A DNA stretch of 64,000 nucleotides from Chloroflexota bacterium (GTDB lineage Bacteria > Chloroflexota > Anaerolineae > Anaerolineales > Villigracilaceae). Position 1 is the first letter of the stretch, and each line of letters opens with the position of its first letter. The stretch is taken from positions 372,001-436,000 of the forward strand of contig JAIOOU010000015.1 in NCBI GenBank assembly GCA_021414245.1, given 5' to 3'. A program made the position numbers and the translations under genes. The notes under the pieces were generated by a model that had not been told where the DNA came from, did not search any database, and worked only from the letters and a program-made list of their open reading frames with translations. This document shows positions 46,322 to 54,883 of this stretch, piece after piece.

Positions 46322-46354
46322 AAAAAATCATTCCTGCTATAGGAATGATTTTTA
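46322..46354. terminator. Bidirectional terminator
   Basis: AAAAATCATTCCT / AGGAATGATTTTT hairpin between the TfoX-like gene end and the start region of the GT87 gene. Confidence 0.85.
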
Positions 46355-46383
46355 TTATACTGCCTAAAAATTGGAGGTTTGAA

Positions 46384-46734
46384 CTACTTCCTGCTCCCGC
46401 TCTTTTTGGCCGGTTTTTTCTTTTTAACCGGAAGCGGCAACTCTGCGGCGGTGATCCGGGCCAGTTCACTTAGCCATTTGCCATCCCTGATTTTTTCAGC
46501 GCTGATCAAAAAAGCCGGTTTGGCACCGGGATAGGGCGGGGTTTCCACCGTCTCCCCAATAAAGGACTTTCCGCCGGGAGTAGGCTTGATAAAGAGCTGA
46601 TCATCGCAAACCGAGGCGACCATTTTCCCGTCACAATAGATGCCGTACTCACCGAACATCTTTTTATAAGAGACTTCGCCGGCACCCAACATCCGGGCAA
46701 TCACAAAATCAACAGTACCCTGGCTTGAAGACAT
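46384..46734 (-). CDS. TfoX N-terminal domain protein
   Basis: 116 residues from the ATG at 46734, chosen by GGGAG eight bases upstream. A start six codons earlier has none. ARMLGAGEVSYKKMFGEYGIY, GKMVASVCDDQLFIKP and PPYPGAKPAFLI match the TfoX N-terminal domain. The competence regulator Sxy/TfoX has this domain fused to a second one that is absent here, so it is the single-domain form of unknown function. The tail is Lys-rich (PVKKKKPAKKSGSRK). It follows the PhzF gene by 18 bases. Confidence 0.9.
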   Translation of the reverse strand: MSSSQGTVDFVIARMLGAGEVSYKKMFGEYGIYCDGKMVASVCDDQLFIKPTPGGKSFIGETVETPPYPGAKPAFLISAEKIRDGKWLSELARITAAELPLPVKKKKPAKKSGSRK

Positions 46735-46752
46735 TGCATTTCTCCCATGCAT

Positions 46753-47589
46753 CTAATCAGAAATGTGACGCACTTCGCCGCTCACGGACACGCTTTCGCC
46801 GGTCTTCGAACTGTAACGGACCAGCAAACGAGACGGCATGCCCATGTCCTCGCCCTGCAGAATCATGAATGACTTTTTGCCCTGCCAATTAATATCACGC
46901 AGATATCCCGCCAAAGCGGCCGCGGCCGCACCCGTGGCGGGATCTTCATACACGCCGCCGGATGCAAAGGCGTTGCGGGAATGAAACACTTCATCGGATT
47001 CGCGCCATATCACGCTGATCGTGACCAGGTCCTCCTCGGCCATGAGTGCTTTTCCCATCTCAAATTCATACTTCATGTCTGCAAGTATTTTGCGTTCCGT
47101 GACCGCGATGACAAGATGTTTGGCACCCGCAAACGCAAAGCGGACCGGAAATTCGTAGTCAAGCTGATCCCGGTTCAGGTGGAAAGCCGCAAGAACTCGA
47201 TCCACATATTCCCGCGGTGCATCCTTTGACCAGGTCTCCGGAGATTGAAGCGTAGCTGCAAAATTTTCATCCGCGGATCTTTCCGCGCTTACGCTGATCT
47301 CGCTGTCATTTAAATACAGCTTGTAGGTCCCCTCGCCAAAACGCTCGCCCAAAGCGGCTCCGCTCGCAATGGTGGCGTGCCCGCAGAACGGCACTTCCCT
47401 CTCCGGCGCAAAATAACGGACCCGCCAGCCATCATCCTGTGGACTCAAAAAGGCCGTCTCGGAATATCCGACCTGTTTTGCGACCTTCAACATTTCCGCG
47501 GCTTCGGGCATTTTGTCGTTAAATACAACGCCGGCCGGGTTGCCGCCCTGACCTTGATGTGAGAATGCTGCAATTTTTAAGATGTTCAT
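46753..47589 (-). CDS. PhzF family isomerase-like protein
   Basis: 278 residues. The catalytic Glu is in YSETAFLSP (Glu44 region), with GNPAGVV at the N-terminus, FAPEREVPFCGHATIASGAAL and the mirrored C-terminal motif ASGGVYEDPATGAAAAALAGY. The fold is the PhzF/DapF two-domain isomerase. Phenazine genes are absent, so it probably works on another small metabolite, and the family name should not be taken as a pathway. It is likely co-transcribed with the TfoX-domain gene. Confidence 0.92.
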   Translation of the reverse strand: MNILKIAAFSHQGQGGNPAGVVFNDKMPEAAEMLKVAKQVGYSETAFLSPQDDGWRVRYFAPEREVPFCGHATIASGAALGERFGEGTYKLYLNDSEISVSAERSADENFAATLQSPETWSKDAPREYVDRVLAAFHLNRDQLDYEFPVRFAFAGAKHLVIAVTERKILADMKYEFEMGKALMAEEDLVTISVIWRESDEVFHSRNAFASGGVYEDPATGAAAAALAGYLRDINWQGKKSFMILQGEDMGMPSRLLVRYSSKTGESVSVSGEVRHISD

Positions 47590-47662
47590 TCTTATCCTTT
47601 GAGTAACGTTAATTCGTTTTTATCTCTTTTGATGCATTATAGACAGGTTCCGAATAAAACAA

Positions 47663-47684
47663 CAGACCGCTTGAATGCGGTCTG
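47663..47684 (-). terminator. Rho-independent terminator
   Basis: CAGACCGC / GCGGTCTG stem with a T-rich tail on the minus strand, after the membrane protein gene. Confidence 0.75.
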
Positions 47685-47715
47685 ATATATTTCCTACACT
47701 TCAATTTACGTCCTG

Positions 47716-48402
47716 CTATTGATAACCATAGGGCAGTTGCTTCTGGAATTTATCCACGTTTCCGGGTGCGATGAATAATTTTTCCATTCGCTTTGTGAAT
47801 CCCCTGGGATTCTTGGGGATGAGCAGCAGGCCGTCCCTGCATTCGGGCACGCGCGCAAAGCAGTCCCAGCCCAGATCCTTTTTGAATTCACAGCGTTCAA
47901 TGCGGGCGATCTCATCAAATCTCAGGAACGGGCGGTAATCCAGATGGCCCGGCGCAAAGTGGACCGCGATTCCGCTGGCCGTGATGACATAGGTGGTTGG
48001 GGCCCCGAAAAACAAATAATTCCGATAGAGCAGCGAAAATCCGGCAATCAGGATAAAGAGCTGCCATGCGGGCAATCCGACCCGTCCACTCAAAAAATAT
48101 GAAACCAATCCAGCAGCAGCAGCCATGATCGAAATATTTTGCACGGCCCTGGGCAGGGGCACGGGCGGGCGATCCACATAGAATTTTCCGCCGTTGGGGG
48201 CATATTCATCCCGCAGTGTGGATATCCAGGCTGCGTATTGCCATTGCAGCATGGCCAGACCGACCAACACAATCACCAGGAAGATGATCGACAGATTCGG
48301 CGGCCAGGTCCATAGAGCGACAAAAACGATCCATGCATACGGAAATTGTTTGATGTACAAACGGGGAAGGCCCAGTATGAACCGGTCCAGGAAGGATCTC
48401 AT
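47716..48402 (-). CDS. Membrane protein with C-terminal PH-like domain
   Basis: 228 residues from the ATG at 48402. Hydrophobic pairs lie near residues 20-60 and 95-135, then a soluble part with ITASGIAVHFAPGHLDYRPF and LRFDEIARIERCEFKKDLGW, resembling a bacterial PH-like (bPH2/YcxB-type) domain, and a tail with KNPRGFTKRMEKLFI. Function unknown. TATAAT lies six bases before the ATG with no ribosome site, so the message is probably leaderless. The divergent heme-sensor gene starts 104 bases away. Confidence 0.8.
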   Translation of the reverse strand: MRSFLDRFILGLPRLYIKQFPYAWIVFVALWTWPPNLSIIFLVIVLVGLAMLQWQYAAWISTLRDEYAPNGGKFYVDRPPVPLPRAVQNISIMAAAAGLVSYFLSGRVGLPAWQLFILIAGFSLLYRNYLFFGAPTTYVITASGIAVHFAPGHLDYRPFLRFDEIARIERCEFKKDLGWDCFARVPECRDGLLLIPKNPRGFTKRMEKLFIAPGNVDKFQKQLPYGYQ

Positions 48403-48505
48403 GGACCGATTATACAAGTAAAAATGGGACCACGCAGTTAACTAAAATGATTCCGCTGGTATACTCGAATTTGACCAAAACACTCTACTTTGATTGGAGG
48501 CTGCC

Positions 48506-49585
48506 TTGTCCCGATTAAGCCTGAGCACACGCTTTACTTTGATTCTGAGTGGAGTCTTTCTTGTGGGCATCACGATTGGCGGATTTGCCTACTGGCGTGC
48601 ACTGCAACAGCGCGCGCAGGAGGAAATTGCATCACAGGGATTGTTACTCATTGAAACGATGAATGCCGTCCGAGGCTACACCACCCAGCATGTCCGCCCG
48701 CTTCTTGTGGACGATCTATCCACCAGTCCGGAATTTATTTCGGAGACCGTTCCGGCTTTTTCTGCCCGTACAGTGTTCGAGAATTTCCGGGGGCAGGAGG
48801 ATTTTTCCACCTATCTTTACAAGGAAGCAGCGCTCAACCCCACCAATCCGAAGGACAAGGCGGATGATTTCGAATCCGATCTGCTTTCGCAACTATCCGT
48901 CGAAAACGCCAATGCTGAAATAAGCGGATTCCGGAATCTCGATGAGGGGAATCTCTTTTACATTGCCAGGCCATTGAAAATCGGAAATGAAAGCTGCCTG
49001 ACATGCCATAGTACACCGGATCAGGCTCCAGCAAGTCTGATCGCCACCTATGGAGATCAAGGCGGCTTCGGCTGGCAATTGGGACAGGTGATCGCCGTTC
49101 AAATCATTTACGTCCCCGCCCGGGAAGTATTTAATGCAGCCATCCGCAGTTTCACCCTGGTGATGGGTGTTTTCATAATTACTTTTGCGCTAGTCATTTT
49201 ATTGATCAATTCACTGCTCAAACGGTATGTGATCCAGCCCGTCTATGTGTTGAGCGGGCTCGCGGACAAGATCAGTGCGGATGAGAATTTTGCGACGGAA
49301 CTGGAAAGCGCAGCACTTCAATCCATCACCAAACGCTCCGATGAGTTGGGCAGCCTCGCGCAAGTGTTTAGGAAGATGGCAGCCGATATATCCGCCCGCA
49401 CCGGGATGCTCAAGAATCAGGTCAACCAGTTGATCATCAAAATCGACGAGCTGCGCCGTCACCAGCAGGTCGCAGACGTGGTGGAGAGTGAATTTTTCAA
49501 CGATCTTCAAAAGCGTGCCCGGGAACTTCGCAACAAGGAACAGGGTTCGGGCGGCAAGGAAAACAAGCCCGCCGACACCGAATAA
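48506..49585 (+). CDS. Tll0287-like (DUF3365) heme-binding sensor with HAMP
   Basis: 359 residues from a TTG at 48506, five bases after GGAGG. An in-frame TTG at 48494 lies inside the ribosome site. A transmembrane helix (about 10-32) precedes an outer Tll0287-like domain with RGYTTQHVRPLL and the heme motif CLTCHS (CxxCH, about 163). A second helix (about 212-235) and a HAMP domain (about 238-300) follow, then a coiled coil. There is no kinase, GGDEF or methyl-accepting domain, so it may pass its redox or gas signal to a partner. Promoter -10 TATACT lies at about 48459. Confidence 0.88.
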   Translation: MSRLSLSTRFTLILSGVFLVGITIGGFAYWRALQQRAQEEIASQGLLLIETMNAVRGYTTQHVRPLLVDDLSTSPEFISETVPAFSARTVFENFRGQEDFSTYLYKEAALNPTNPKDKADDFESDLLSQLSVENANAEISGFRNLDEGNLFYIARPLKIGNESCLTCHSTPDQAPASLIATYGDQGGFGWQLGQVIAVQIIYVPAREVFNAAIRSFTLVMGVFIITFALVILLINSLLKRYVIQPVYVLSGLADKISADENFATELESAALQSITKRSDELGSLAQVFRKMAADISARTGMLKNQVNQLIIKIDELRRHQQVADVVESEFFNDLQKRARELRNKEQGSGGKENKPADTE

Positions 49586-49622
49586 AACAAAGGACCGCGT
49601 AATGAACGCGGTCCTTTGTTTT
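49584..49622. terminator. Bidirectional terminator
   Basis: AAAACAAAGGACCGCGT, AATGA loop and its complement, between the convergent heme sensor and sdhB genes. Confidence 0.95.
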
Positions 49623-49639
49623 ATTCAATTGATTTCCTT

Positions 49640-50347
49640 CTAATCCAGCTTTCCTGTCACCATCGCCATCTTTACTTCGCCAATCGCCTTTGTGATCTTG
49701 ATGTCACGCGGGCAGGCCTCGGTGCAGTTATAGGCCGTGTGACAACGGGCCGTGCCATCGGTCTCGCTCAGGATATGCAGACGCTCGGACGCACCTTCAT
49801 CGCGGCTGTCGAAGATAAAGCGATGGGCGGCCACGATCGCGGCGGGACCGTAATACTGATCGTTGGCCCAGTAGGACGGGCATGAGGTGGTGCAGGCCGC
49901 GCACAAAATGCATTTGGTGGATTCATCGAAGCGTGCGCGTTGTTCGGGGCTTTGCAGCCGTTCCTTCCCATCTTCAGGCAGCGGGCTGTCGTTGATCAGA
50001 TAGGGAAGCATCTTCTTATAGTTATCGAAGAATGGGTCCATGTCCACGATCAGATCCTTCTTGACCTTCAATCCAAGCACAGGTTCCACTGTAATGTTCG
50101 AGCCCACATCGCGCACGAGAGTCTTGCAGGCCAGGTGATTGCGGCCGTTGATGCGCATCGCATCCGAACCGCATACCCCATGCGCACACGAGCGGCGGAA
50201 CGCCAGCGAACCGTCAGTCTTGCCCTTGACGTGTTCCAGCACGTCCAGCACGCGGTCGTTCTCGTCACCCTCCACCACATAGGTCTCGTAGTGGCCGCGG
50301 GTGTCCTTCTCGGGGTTGTAACGGAAAATTTTGATTGTGATTTCCAT
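49640..50347 (-). CDS. sdhB: Succinate dehydrogenase iron-sulfur subunit
   Basis: 235 residues. The plant-type ferredoxin domain has CAHGVCGSD, in which Asp replaces the third Cys of the [2Fe-2S] loop, as in E. coli SdhB, with the last ligand in HLACKTL. The C-terminal domain has CILCAACTTSCP for the [4Fe-4S] and CHTAYNCTEACP for the [3Fe-4S] cluster. It carries electrons from the FAD of SdhA to the membrane quinone site. It is the last gene of the sdhCDAB operon, 11 bases from sdhA. Confidence 0.97.
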   Translation of the reverse strand: MEITIKIFRYNPEKDTRGHYETYVVEGDENDRVLDVLEHVKGKTDGSLAFRRSCAHGVCGSDAMRINGRNHLACKTLVRDVGSNITVEPVLGLKVKKDLIVDMDPFFDNYKKMLPYLINDSPLPEDGKERLQSPEQRARFDESTKCILCAACTTSCPSYWANDQYYGPAAIVAAHRFIFDSRDEGASERLHILSETDGTARCHTAYNCTEACPRDIKITKAIGEVKMAMVTGKLD

Positions 50348-50358
50348 GATCGCCTCTA

Positions 50359-52152
50359 CTAATAAACTCTTGCCTTGGGTTGATGTTTGGTGATGACCAC
50401 CGGCTTGTATCCGATCTCAAGTTTGCCGTTTTTGTTCCACACCAGCGTATGCTTGAGCCAGTTCCTGTCATCGCGATCAGGGAAATCCTCACGCGAATGG
50501 CCGCCGCGGGATTCCTTGCGGTTCAACGCACTCAACGCAACCACTTCGGCGATATCGAGCAGGTTGCCAAATTCCCAGGCGTTCAACAATTCCGTGTTGA
50601 AGATCCTGCCCGTATCGCTCACGGTGATGTCCTTGAATCGTTTCTTCAATTCGCGAACTTTTTCGAGGGCGGATTGCATGTCCTTTTCATTTCGATAAAT
50701 GCCAACGTCTGCAAACATGACCTTCTTCATCTCGTTGGACAGGTCATACACATTTTCTTTTCCCGAACCCTTGCGCAGCGAGTCAAATTCGGACCGTGCA
50801 GCTGCTTCAGCGTCCCCGGGCAGTTTCTCAAACTTGGCGTTAAGCGCGTATTCCGCCGCCTTGAGTCCGGCATGCTTGCCGAAGACCACCAGGTCAAGCA
50901 GTGAATTCGTGCCGAGGCGATTGGCACCATGCACCGACACACAGGCGCATTCCCCTGCCGCGAACAGACCGGGGAACGCCGTGCCTTTATCGTCAATCAC
51001 CACTTCGCCGAATTTATTGGTGGGAATGCCGCCCATTGCGTAATGCGCTGTCGGCTGGATCGGCATCATCTGGGTCACAGGGTCCACGCCTAGATAAACG
51101 CGGCAGAAATCCACAATGTCGGGGATCTTCTGCAGGACCGTGTCACCGGTGATCAGCAGGGGGGAACCGTCCGGATTGGTGCGGCCGTCCTCCGCCGCAA
51201 ATTTATTAACCGTCTCGGGACGGATATCCAGATAAACAAAGTTTCTGCCGCCGATGCCGCGGCCTTCCTTGATTTCAGTATAGATCGCGCGCGAAACCAC
51301 ATCGCGGGAAGCTAGATCCTTTACGGTGGGTGCATACCTGGGCATGAAACGTTCGCCCTTGTCGTTGATCAAGACCGCGCCTTCACCGCGCGCGCCTTCG
51401 GTAATGAGGATACCCAACTTGTAAATACCGGTCGGGTGAAACTGGAAGAATTCCATATCCTCGAGCGGAATGCCATGCCGGAACAGGATGGCCGGTCCGT
51501 CGCCTGTGTAGGCATAGGCATTGGAGGTCACTTCAAAAATGCGGCCGTATCCGCCCGTGGCAAAGATGACGGACTTCGCATGGATGGTATGCAGATCGCC
51601 CGTGGAAAGTTCCACCGCCACCACACCCGCCGCCTTGCCATTGACCATGATGAAATCAAGCACCTGATATTCATCGAAAAAATTGACCTTGTTCTTCAAA
51701 CACTGCTGATACAACGTTTGCAGGATCATGTGACCCGTACGGTCCGCGGCGTGCGCGGCCCTTCTGACAGGTTTGCCGGTTTCATTGTTGGTGTGCCCGC
51801 CAAACGGTCGCTGGGAGATTCGGCCTTCGGGGGTGCGGTCAAACGGCAGCCCCATGTGTTCCAGTTCGAGCACCGCATCGATCGCTTCGTTCGTCATGAA
51901 CTCGATCGCATCCTGATCGCCCAGATAATCCGAGCCCTTGACCGTATCGTACATGTGCCATTCGGGCTTGTCTTCCTCGTAGTTGCCAAGTGCGGCGGAG
52001 ATGCCGCCCTGTGCCGCACCCGTGTGGGAGCGCGTGGGATACATTTTGCTGATGACCGCGGTCTTCGCCGTCTTGGAGGCATATAGCCCCGCCATGAGTC
52101 CCGCGCCGCCGCCGCCCACAACGACCACATCAAATTGATGAACTTGTGCCAT
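50359..52152 (-). CDS. sdhA: Succinate dehydrogenase flavoprotein subunit
   Basis: 597 residues. [16 protein letters not shown] binds [12 protein letters not shown] carries the covalent flavin His, [10 protein letters not shown] and the active-site [11 protein letters not shown] and PTAHYAMGG (substrate-binding His) are all present. It oxidises succinate to fumarate in the cytoplasm against the membrane. AGGAG precedes the ATG. Sequence type is that of aerobic SdhA, distinct from the second flavoprotein at 54884. Confidence 0.97.
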   Translation of the reverse strand: MAQVHQFDVVVVGGGGAGLMAGLYASKTAKTAVISKMYPTRSHTGAAQGGISAALGNYEEDKPEWHMYDTVKGSDYLGDQDAIEFMTNEAIDAVLELEHMGLPFDRTPEGRISQRPFGGHTNNETGKPVRRAAHAADRTGHMILQTLYQQCLKNKVNFFDEYQVLDFIMVNGKAAGVVAVELSTGDLHTIHAKSVIFATGGYGRIFEVTSNAYAYTGDGPAILFRHGIPLEDMEFFQFHPTGIYKLGILITEGARGEGAVLINDKGERFMPRYAPTVKDLASRDVVSRAIYTEIKEGRGIGGRNFVYLDIRPETVNKFAAEDGRTNPDGSPLLITGDTVLQKIPDIVDFCRVYLGVDPVTQMMPIQPTAHYAMGGIPTNKFGEVVIDDKGTAFPGLFAAGECACVSVHGANRLGTNSLLDLVVFGKHAGLKAAEYALNAKFEKLPGDAEAAARSEFDSLRKGSGKENVYDLSNEMKKVMFADVGIYRNEKDMQSALEKVRELKKRFKDITVSDTGRIFNTELLNAWEFGNLLDIAEVVALSALNRKESRGGHSREDFPDRDDRNWLKHTLVWNKNGKLEIGYKPVVITKHQPKARVY

Positions 52153-52179
52153 GAATTACTCCTGAGTACAAAGCCTGTT

Positions 52180-52216
52180 TACCGCGAAGAGCACGAAATT
52201 TCGCGAACTTCACGAT
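52180..52216. repeat. Copy of dispersed ACCGCGAAG repeat
   Basis: ACCGCGAAGAGCACGAAA and a partly inverted TTCGCGAACTTCACG lie between sdhA and sdhD. Confidence 0.5.
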
Positions 52217-52223
52217 GAATTAT

Positions 52224-52658
52224 TTATGCAGTCCAGATGACATACAAACCGATCGGTGCAATGATGAAATATGCGGCCAGATTCAAAATCCGGATCCATT
52301 TCCGCTGGGAAATTCCGCCAAGATAATCATCCAGAATGACGATCACCCCGTGCATGCCGTGGGAGGAGGCAGTCAGGAACATGCCGCTGGCCACCAGTCT
52401 CCAGAACACGGATTCCCATGGCGCAATATCCGCCACGTTCGTGTATGCGACATGGCCGGGGTTAGTGACCAGGGCCCAGCGCAGGACCTCGATGAAGGTC
52501 ATCTGGTTGCGGGCACCCATCACGAGCGCGCCGATCACACCGACAAGAATAAAGGCATACATGCCCAGCGCGGTCAGGCGGGTGAACAGCCACATGAAGG
52601 TCTCAAAACTCATGCCGCGTTTTGAAAGGGAAAGGGTTCTTGCTTTTGCCTGGGTCAT
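52224..52658 (-). CDS. sdhD: Succinate dehydrogenase membrane anchor
   Basis: 144 residues from the ATG at 52658, overlapping the sdhC stop by four bases (ATGA). The start at 52730 would run deep into sdhC and is rejected. Three hydrophobic helices; SSHGMHGVIVILDDYL holds the conserved His and Asp of the heme/quinone site typical of SdhD. It anchors the complex and forms the quinone pocket with SdhC. Confidence 0.9.
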   Translation of the reverse strand: MTQAKARTLSLSKRGMSFETFMWLFTRLTALGMYAFILVGVIGALVMGARNQMTFIEVLRWALVTNPGHVAYTNVADIAPWESVFWRLVASGMFLTASSHGMHGVIVILDDYLGGISQRKWIRILNLAAYFIIAPIGLYVIWTA

Positions 52659-53044
52659 GCGAGCCTCGCAATTGCAGTGGTGATGATGCTGACCACGGCA
52701 AAACCGTACAACACGATGAAAAGTATCCACTCGATCATGATGGCCCTGCGGTGATGCAGGATCAGGCCGGGGAACAGGTCAAGGATCGTGATGCGCATCC
52801 CATTGATCGCATGGAAAAGCACGCAAAAAATGAAGAAGGCCTGAAAGAACGGACTGACATACACGAAGTTGACGATATGTCCGATCTTCCAGCCCCTGCC
52901 CTCCAAAAATGTAGCGAGGATGTGCGTGGTAATGAAAATGGCCATCCCCATTCCGCCGATGCGATGCAGGATATAGGTCAGGAATGGACCCTGCCCCTTG
53001 TATCGCAGAGCGGTCTTCAGGCTTACGTTCCTATTCAAGCCCAT
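52655..53044 (-). CDS. sdhC: Succinate dehydrogenase cytochrome b subunit
   Basis: 129 residues, three membrane helices. YILHRIGGMGMAIFITTHIL and LFHAINGMRITILDLFP are the SdhC signatures, with His residues able to bind heme b. It is the first gene of the sdhCDAB operon. GGAGA lies before the ATG. Confidence 0.92.
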   Translation of the reverse strand: MGLNRNVSLKTALRYKGQGPFLTYILHRIGGMGMAIFITTHILATFLEGRGWKIGHIVNFVYVSPFFQAFFIFCVLFHAINGMRITILDLFPGLILHHRRAIMIEWILFIVLYGFAVVSIITTAIARLA

Positions 53045-53180
53045 TGAAATCTCCTGGATGAAATAATTTTGTTTGTATTTTCAAGCACAAGAAGCTATTT
53101 TACCCTTGTCGCAGTTGAAATGCCAGTTTTTATTTTTGAAGGGGTTTTCCAACCGCAAGTTGGCCGAATCATACAGAAAA

Positions 53181-53202
53181 GCCGCACCCATTCGGATGCG
53201 GC
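53181..53202 (-). terminator. Rho-independent terminator of the second complex
   Basis: GCCGCATCC / GGGTGCGGC stem followed by T residues on the minus strand, 16 bases past the frdB-like stop. Confidence 0.8.
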
Positions 53203-53217
53203 CTGATCATCATTTTC

Positions 53218-54051
53218 TCAAACTGTTCTCGGTGGAGGAGCGAACTCCTCGATCGCCTTGACCACATCAGCCAAAGGCATGATTTTCGCAACAGAGGATT
53301 TCTTTTTTCCGAAGCCGATGCTGTCCAGAACCAGCGTACGCTTGAGCAGTTGAATGGCAAAGGCCGGGTCGACACCCTTTGGGCAGGCCTGCGAGCAGGC
53401 GCCTGCCAGGTGGCATTGATAGGGTCCATGAAAAAGATCGATCGCCTCGAGACGGTCGTGCAGTCCGCAGTCGCGGTTGTCGGCGGAGTAGCGATACGCC
53501 TGAGCCAGGGCCTGCGGACCGAGGAACAGAGGGTCGGTGGCCACGGTGGGGCAGGCGGCCAGGCACAATCCACATTTGATGCAGTGTGTGAACTGGCTGA
53601 TCGATTCGCGTTCCTCCGGCGTTTGCAGGAACTCGCCGGTCGGGGCATTGATCTCGATCTGATCCAGCGAAATAATATAAGGTTTAACCGCCGCGTGTTT
53701 TTCGATCAACGGTTCAAGATCCGGCACCAGATCCTTGACGTTTTCATAATTGGGCAGCGGGGCAACAGTCACCACATCCGTGCCAAGATGCAGGACCTGG
53801 GTCTGACAGGCCAGCTGTGGGAGGTCATTAATGAACATGCCGCACGAACCACAGACTCCCATGCGGCAGGAGGAACGCCAGGCCAGAGTCGGTTCCTGCT
53901 CCGCCTTGAGTTGATGCAGCGCCTCCAACACGGTCATCCCGTCGTGGACGTGCAGCTTATATTCACCCCAATGCGGGGCAACATCCGAATCAGGATCAAA
54001 GCGGCGGACCTGGAAGGTAATTTCGCGCGGGGTTGTTTTCCTGTCACTCAT
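53218..54051 (-). CDS. Fumarate reductase/succinate dehydrogenase iron-sulfur subunit (second set)
   Basis: 277 residues from the ATG at 54051 (GGAGG at eight bases). CRMGVCGSCGMFI keeps all Cys of the [2Fe-2S] loop. CIKCGLCLAACP and CHLAGACSQACPKGVDP supply the [4Fe-4S] and [3Fe-4S] ligands and resemble FrdB more than the first SdhB. The C-terminal ~45 residues after the last cluster are an extension. It links the flavoprotein at 54884 with the two membrane anchors. Confidence 0.93.
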   Translation of the reverse strand: MSDRKTTPREITFQVRRFDPDSDVAPHWGEYKLHVHDGMTVLEALHQLKAEQEPTLAWRSSCRMGVCGSCGMFINDLPQLACQTQVLHLGTDVVTVAPLPNYENVKDLVPDLEPLIEKHAAVKPYIISLDQIEINAPTGEFLQTPEERESISQFTHCIKCGLCLAACPTVATDPLFLGPQALAQAYRYSADNRDCGLHDRLEAIDLFHGPYQCHLAGACSQACPKGVDPAFAIQLLKRTLVLDSIGFGKKKSSVAKIMPLADVVKAIEEFAPPPRTV

Positions 54052-54055
54052 AAAA

Positions 54056-54424
54056 TCATCCTCCGATCTTATAGCTGAACGTCCACCAAGTGACGTAGGT
54101 GCCGAATGCGAAAATGAACAGGCCGAATGTAATGATGCCGGCATCCACAACTTTTACAAGGACCGGGGTGAGCGGAAGTTCCCGAATGATCCCGCGCAGG
54201 CCGTATAACCCGTGATACAAAGCCGCGGCCAGCAGCAAAATATACAGCACGAGCTGTGTGACGCTCTTTCCGCGCTCGATCATGGTGCTGAACTCGCGCG
54301 CCTTGTCCACGCTCATGCCATAAAAAACAGGCGCATAATGCATGACGGCGAAGTGCATGCCAAGCAACACCGCGATGATCGGCAGGACCAGAATATGTAA
54401 AGACCATAAACGTGTTTCGCGCAT
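54056..54424 (-). CDS. Membrane anchor subunit of the second fumarate reductase/SDH complex
   Basis: 122 residues, three hydrophobic helices, with LGMHFAVMHYAPVFYG and AALYHGLYGLRGII providing candidate heme or quinone His residues. It lies four bases before the iron-sulfur gene and ten bases after the other anchor, so all are co-transcribed. Divergent sequence prevents saying whether it is the C or D subunit. Confidence 0.88.
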   Translation of the reverse strand: MRETRLWSLHILVLPIIAVLLGMHFAVMHYAPVFYGMSVDKAREFSTMIERGKSVTQLVLYILLLAAALYHGLYGLRGIIRELPLTPVLVKVVDAGIITFGLFIFAFGTYVTWWTFSYKIGG

Positions 54425-54434
54425 GGGGTATCTC

Positions 54435-54875
54435 CTAGGGGAAGAACAGGCTTGAACCGCCGAGAATGATGATCATCGCAGCCAGCCCCATGATGACAAA
54501 GGTCAACGGGCGGTGGCGTTTGATCGAAGTTGAATACGGATAGACGGGTTCCCTGGGTTTGCCCAGAAAGAATCCCAATTCGGTCACCAGCAGGCGCACA
54601 CCATTCATGGCATGGAAGACCGCCATGGCAAACAGCAGGTACTCGATGATCTTGAACGGCCAGGAAGCGAAGAGTGCCATCAGGCCCTGCCAGGCTTCCA
54701 CCCCGCGCATGCGGTTTGCCGTTTCAATAATGTGCAGGACCATGTAGGCGATCAGCCCAAGCCCCGAGACACGATGTCCAAGATATAAATAGCGCTCAAA
54801 GGTGTACCGTCCGGCGTATACCCAGCCTTTTATGCCGAGTCGATTGTTGTAGGCAGTTGGTTTATTTGAGTTCAT
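54435..54875 (-). CDS. Membrane anchor (cytochrome b-like) subunit of the second complex
   Basis: 146 residues from the ATG at 54875 (AGGAG). Three helices; RYLYLGHRVSGLGLIAYMVL, LHIIETANR and AVFHAMNGVRLLVTEL are SdhC-like signatures with candidate heme His. It stands between the flavoprotein and the second anchor, order A-C-D-B. Confidence 0.88.
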   Translation of the reverse strand: MNSNKPTAYNNRLGIKGWVYAGRYTFERYLYLGHRVSGLGLIAYMVLHIIETANRMRGVEAWQGLMALFASWPFKIIEYLLFAMAVFHAMNGVRLLVTELGFFLGKPREPVYPYSTSIKRHRPLTFVIMGLAAMIIILGGSSLFFP

Positions 54876-54883
54876 GGGTACTC

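Noticed and set aside
46753-47589. Phenazine biosynthesis gene
   Set aside because: PhzF-fold proteins are widespread and no other phz gene is present; only the family name is justified.
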